From the NCBI RefSeq assembly GCF_001949145.1, contig NW_019091358.1, positions 3,569,654 to 3,631,653 of the forward strand: DNA of 62,000 nt, in the 5' to 3' direction. The stretch comes from Acanthaster planci. Its lineage: Eukaryota > Echinodermata > Asteroidea > Valvatida > Acanthasteridae. The notes beneath the pieces are model-generated. The model was given only the letters and a program-made list of their open reading frames with translations, was not told the origin of the DNA and searched no databases. Each line of letters begins with the position of its first letter. Position 1 is the stretch's first letter. Both the position numbers and the translations under genes were made by a program. Below are positions 59,001-62,000 of this stretch, in pieces.

Positions 59001-62000
59001 GCATTTGCTGAGAAGTCAATCCTTGAGGATTAGAATAAAAATAGGAGAGAAAGCAATGCCCAACTTGTAATTTTGGAAGCTAGCATCTCATGCCATAACT
59101 GTCATAATTTACACTACAGACAGGCACCTTGGTCTGGGTCCTGATGGCGGTGAATCATTGTGCCAGGTGAATGTCACACTGTCTGTTGCCAAGTTAAGAT
59201 AGATCAACTGGGTTCTTTTGTGTTATTCAAGTCAAAGCGATCACAGACTGACATGTTTATTATTCATTCTTCCATGAGTTTGGCACGATATACCCATTTA
59301 TCCTCATCATTTTGAACACTTGGGTAGTTGTTACACTATCCCAAGTGGTCCAATTTTAACAGAATTACTAATCAGCTTTGATTTTGAATTTGCTAGTCAG
59401 TCATGAACTTCTACATGCCAAACATGTTCGTGCATACATGTCTGTTTTTCAGATGAAATCGGTGCTGCCCTAGCATGTGCATTTGCATACACTCTTAGAT
59501 CATTTAATGGATGTACACATGCATAATACCAAAGTTTCCCACTTTGCCCAACATTTGGCTTGCCTCCTCACCAGATGAGGTGATAGCATCAGTCAGACAG
59601 CCATCAGAGGAGAGAATGTATCCAATTTCCGGAGAAAAATTAAATGAAAACCCAAACTCAAACTGAAGCGTGCTCGTGAAGCAGTTTACAGTGTGCAAGC
59701 AGTTCATTGGCCGAGATGTTGTCGGTGTATCCATGTTGGGAGCCAGCTGGGTGGAATATTCAATCAATTATCTCATAACCTAACCAGACACCTGTGCTGT
59801 AGTAGCATGGGGCAGTGACAGACTCATTTGTTTTCCTTGTAGGAAAAAAACAAGTAGGAGGGCCAGAACACGAAGGTGGTGGGCTAAATGAAGCCATGAA
59901 GCTCTCTTGATGTAAAATTTTATCAAAAAAACATTGACTTTTAGATATGCTCCGGTATTGAAACGGTCTTGGATAATCTTCAGATTTTATGTGAAATTGG
60001 AGCTTGGTAGTGTGAGGGCGGTGGTTTGGGTTGGTTTAAAATATAGATTCCCATTTAAACGCAGCACTCAAAGTGTGTGTACTAACAGATAAATGGGAAT
60101 ACTGAGATCAAAGGCTTCTGCAACCAGATGGATCCAATTCCCTGTGGGGAGGCAGTCATTTCTATGCGTAGCTAATATACTATTAAAATTGTAATTGGCA
60201 ACATTACATGACCGAAAAAATTGGTTTACCTCTCAATGTCAGGTGGTGTCCGTAGTTATGTATGACACAAAAATGGAAACAAGATGACCGGTGCCAGGAA
60301 ACATTACATTGATTTTTTGGCATTGTTTAGAAGATTAATTCCAAACAATGACTATTGCAAATGAGAAAAGTGTCACTTTCAAAATGGGAACACTGTTACT
60401 GTTGTTATGCTAGAATTGGCAATAGAAAGGCATTGTGCAAATGAGGGTGGACTCAATTTCTCGACGCCGACAAATATTGTGTTACTTGCAGGCTACAAGC
60501 ACCACCTTTGTGCAACTTGAGAAAGTCGACCGTAATTAACCATGTGATAAATGACTTAATGACTCGCCGATTTCAATTTCAATGCGAAATGGCCCTGCTC
60601 ATCAATCAGGGGATCAGGGCAGGCCCTGTCACCAGGCGCAATGGTACCACCACAGGGCTCTCCTGGGATTTGGCTAATCCACTGGGACCTTGCTAGGAAG
60701 CTTAGGCTGAGGGGATAATCTCAAAGCCAAGACAAAAACTGTGAAAATACGCCCCTGGGATACTGACAATTTCGGTCCACTTTTGGAAGTTATATGGATT
60801 CCCATGCTCATCAGGATCGACTCATGATTACATTTAGTGTGCCTTCCCTTGTAACCAGATGCACTCATCAAGAATTTTGCAGATTTGCAGCCATAACTTT
60901 TGCTCAGCTGTACGGATTCACTTCAGAGAAATGGAACACAGCAACTATGCACAGACAGGACAAATGTTTGCCTCTTGGCATTTGCATGAGCAAACTATTT
61001 TGGTCAAAGAAGTCAAACCAGATGGGAATTTTTTGTAGTATCTACATGGCATGGACTTAAAATTTTAATTCTTAAAATTTCCCAAGGTTGTTTTTACCAC
61101 CTCCAAAAATTTGATTGCAAAAACAGTTGAAGGGAATAGTGTGAAATACGTCAGTGCACGTACATGTAGACTATAGGCCTATGTGTAAAACACCAGTCAG
61201 ACCAATTCTTTGATAATTTCATGAAGATGTCAAACGCTGATTTTTACAGAATGAGAAGTGTGGTTAATAAATTTTACACAAACGCTACAATTTTGTGCAT
61301 ACAAAGTGCCAATTTTGAGAAGTTGCTACGAACTGTAGTTTGCTAAACACAAACAAGATTTGACTTAGTGGACTCTGGCTGCAAACCCAAATAATGGGTG
61401 ATCTTGTATTTTAAAATTGACTGGTTCTCTTGCCACTTGCCGATGTAGATACGCGTACATATAAGAAAGTACCCTCATTTTTCATTGAAGTAGTCCGCAA
61501 CCTTCATTCTTCATCAGGCTGCAACTGTTGTCTTGGTGGGTGTAGCAGCCAGAGCAAACACTAAACTATGCCTGTCTAAGCAATCATTCAGTTTAAAGAA
61601 GTTTGTCATCCATGAACTCAGCGTTGTGTCGTGTCTCACTTGGAATTCTGAGGCACATACTGACCATGGAAGAGAGATTTCCTCTTTGAACACAGATCTT
61701 CTTGTAATTCCAGTTGCAATTGCTCAGTCGTGATAAATAAAACCTGGCCCCCATACTTGATTTGAAGTGTCATAAATCAGATAAGTTGCAAATGTAACCA
61801 TTGTCAATGACTTATGTTGGGATATGTCACTACGGCCTCAGGAAACCTTTCACTTCCAGATTTTCAACTATGCCATTGGTAGGATGGCATAATCACAGGG
61901 TCAACTTTATACTTCTGCTGCCCTCATTCCCTTCCCCTTTTTGACAGGGTTAATTTGAACTAACAGGTGGTGTTTCAGTTTAAATCTTGAAATAAATTAT

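Larger units (their letters stand above)
47521..62000 (+). other. Wnt intron 2 (continued) or intergenic sequence
   Basis: After the gap, 14.5 kb of sequence shows no recognised exon on either strand. If the Wnt gene continues beyond the window this is intron 2. If its remaining exons lie in the gap, this would be downstream sequence. It includes a MITE remnant, a tandem repeat and a few GC-balanced blocks that stand out from the AT-rich background. Confidence 0.45.

Overview
The window looks like draft genomic DNA from a marine invertebrate animal, most likely a deuterostome such as an echinoderm or hemichordate. The grounds are split coding exons with GT/AG junctions, low coding density, many decayed transposons, an assembly gap of Ns (46932-47520), and strong over-use of the palindromes TAGGCCTA and TACATGTA. 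The species assignment is inference. No prokaryotic features (operons, CRISPR, rRNA) are present.

The one clearly recognisable host gene is a Wnt ligand on the + strand. Exon 1 (19691-19773) carries the start codon and most of a signal peptide and ends at GTGAGT. Exon 2 (30768-31033) completes the signal peptide and encodes the first four Wnt cysteines, the FRDRRWNC signature and an N-glycosylation site. The phases join exactly (TG|G). Upstream lies a CpG-rich leader/promoter (about 17340-19690) with three TATA-like boxes, a CRE palindrome, a possible alternative non-coding first exon and three short upstream ORFs. Intron 1 is 11 kb. Intron 2 runs to the window edge (over 30.9 kb) with no further exon recognised.

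The left 17 kb is a graveyard of mobile elements. It holds a minus-strand Ty3/gypsy relic (1 to about 3255) with a TTAA-flanked MITE inside it, and a decayed minus-strand gene with a chromo-barrel-like domain and a coiled coil (about 6057 to 3356), which still has its TATA box and splice sites. Further right are a non-LTR reverse transcriptase fragment (6390-7265), a P/THAP9-like transposase fragment (8141-8362), a tRNA-derived SINE (10313-10605), a cluster of termini of one transposon family (11805-12437), a 244-bp MITE with 4-bp target duplications (12525-12768), a Tc1/mariner-like element (14302-14727), and a perfect 24-bp TTAA-ended hairpin (16907-16965).

The Wnt introns hold more elements: two abutting TTAA MITEs (25119-26000), a 2.5-kb foldback element whose long inverted arms are built of roughly 190-bp repeats (about 27886-30380, ending 390 bp before Wnt exon 2), a truncated second copy of the 12.5-kb MITE (50167-50311), a tRNA-like SINE fragment near 40.8 kb and several short tandem repeats. 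Most of the rest is unannotatable intronic sequence. A few compact stretches with developmental transcription-factor-like motifs are flagged only as weak enhancer candidates.
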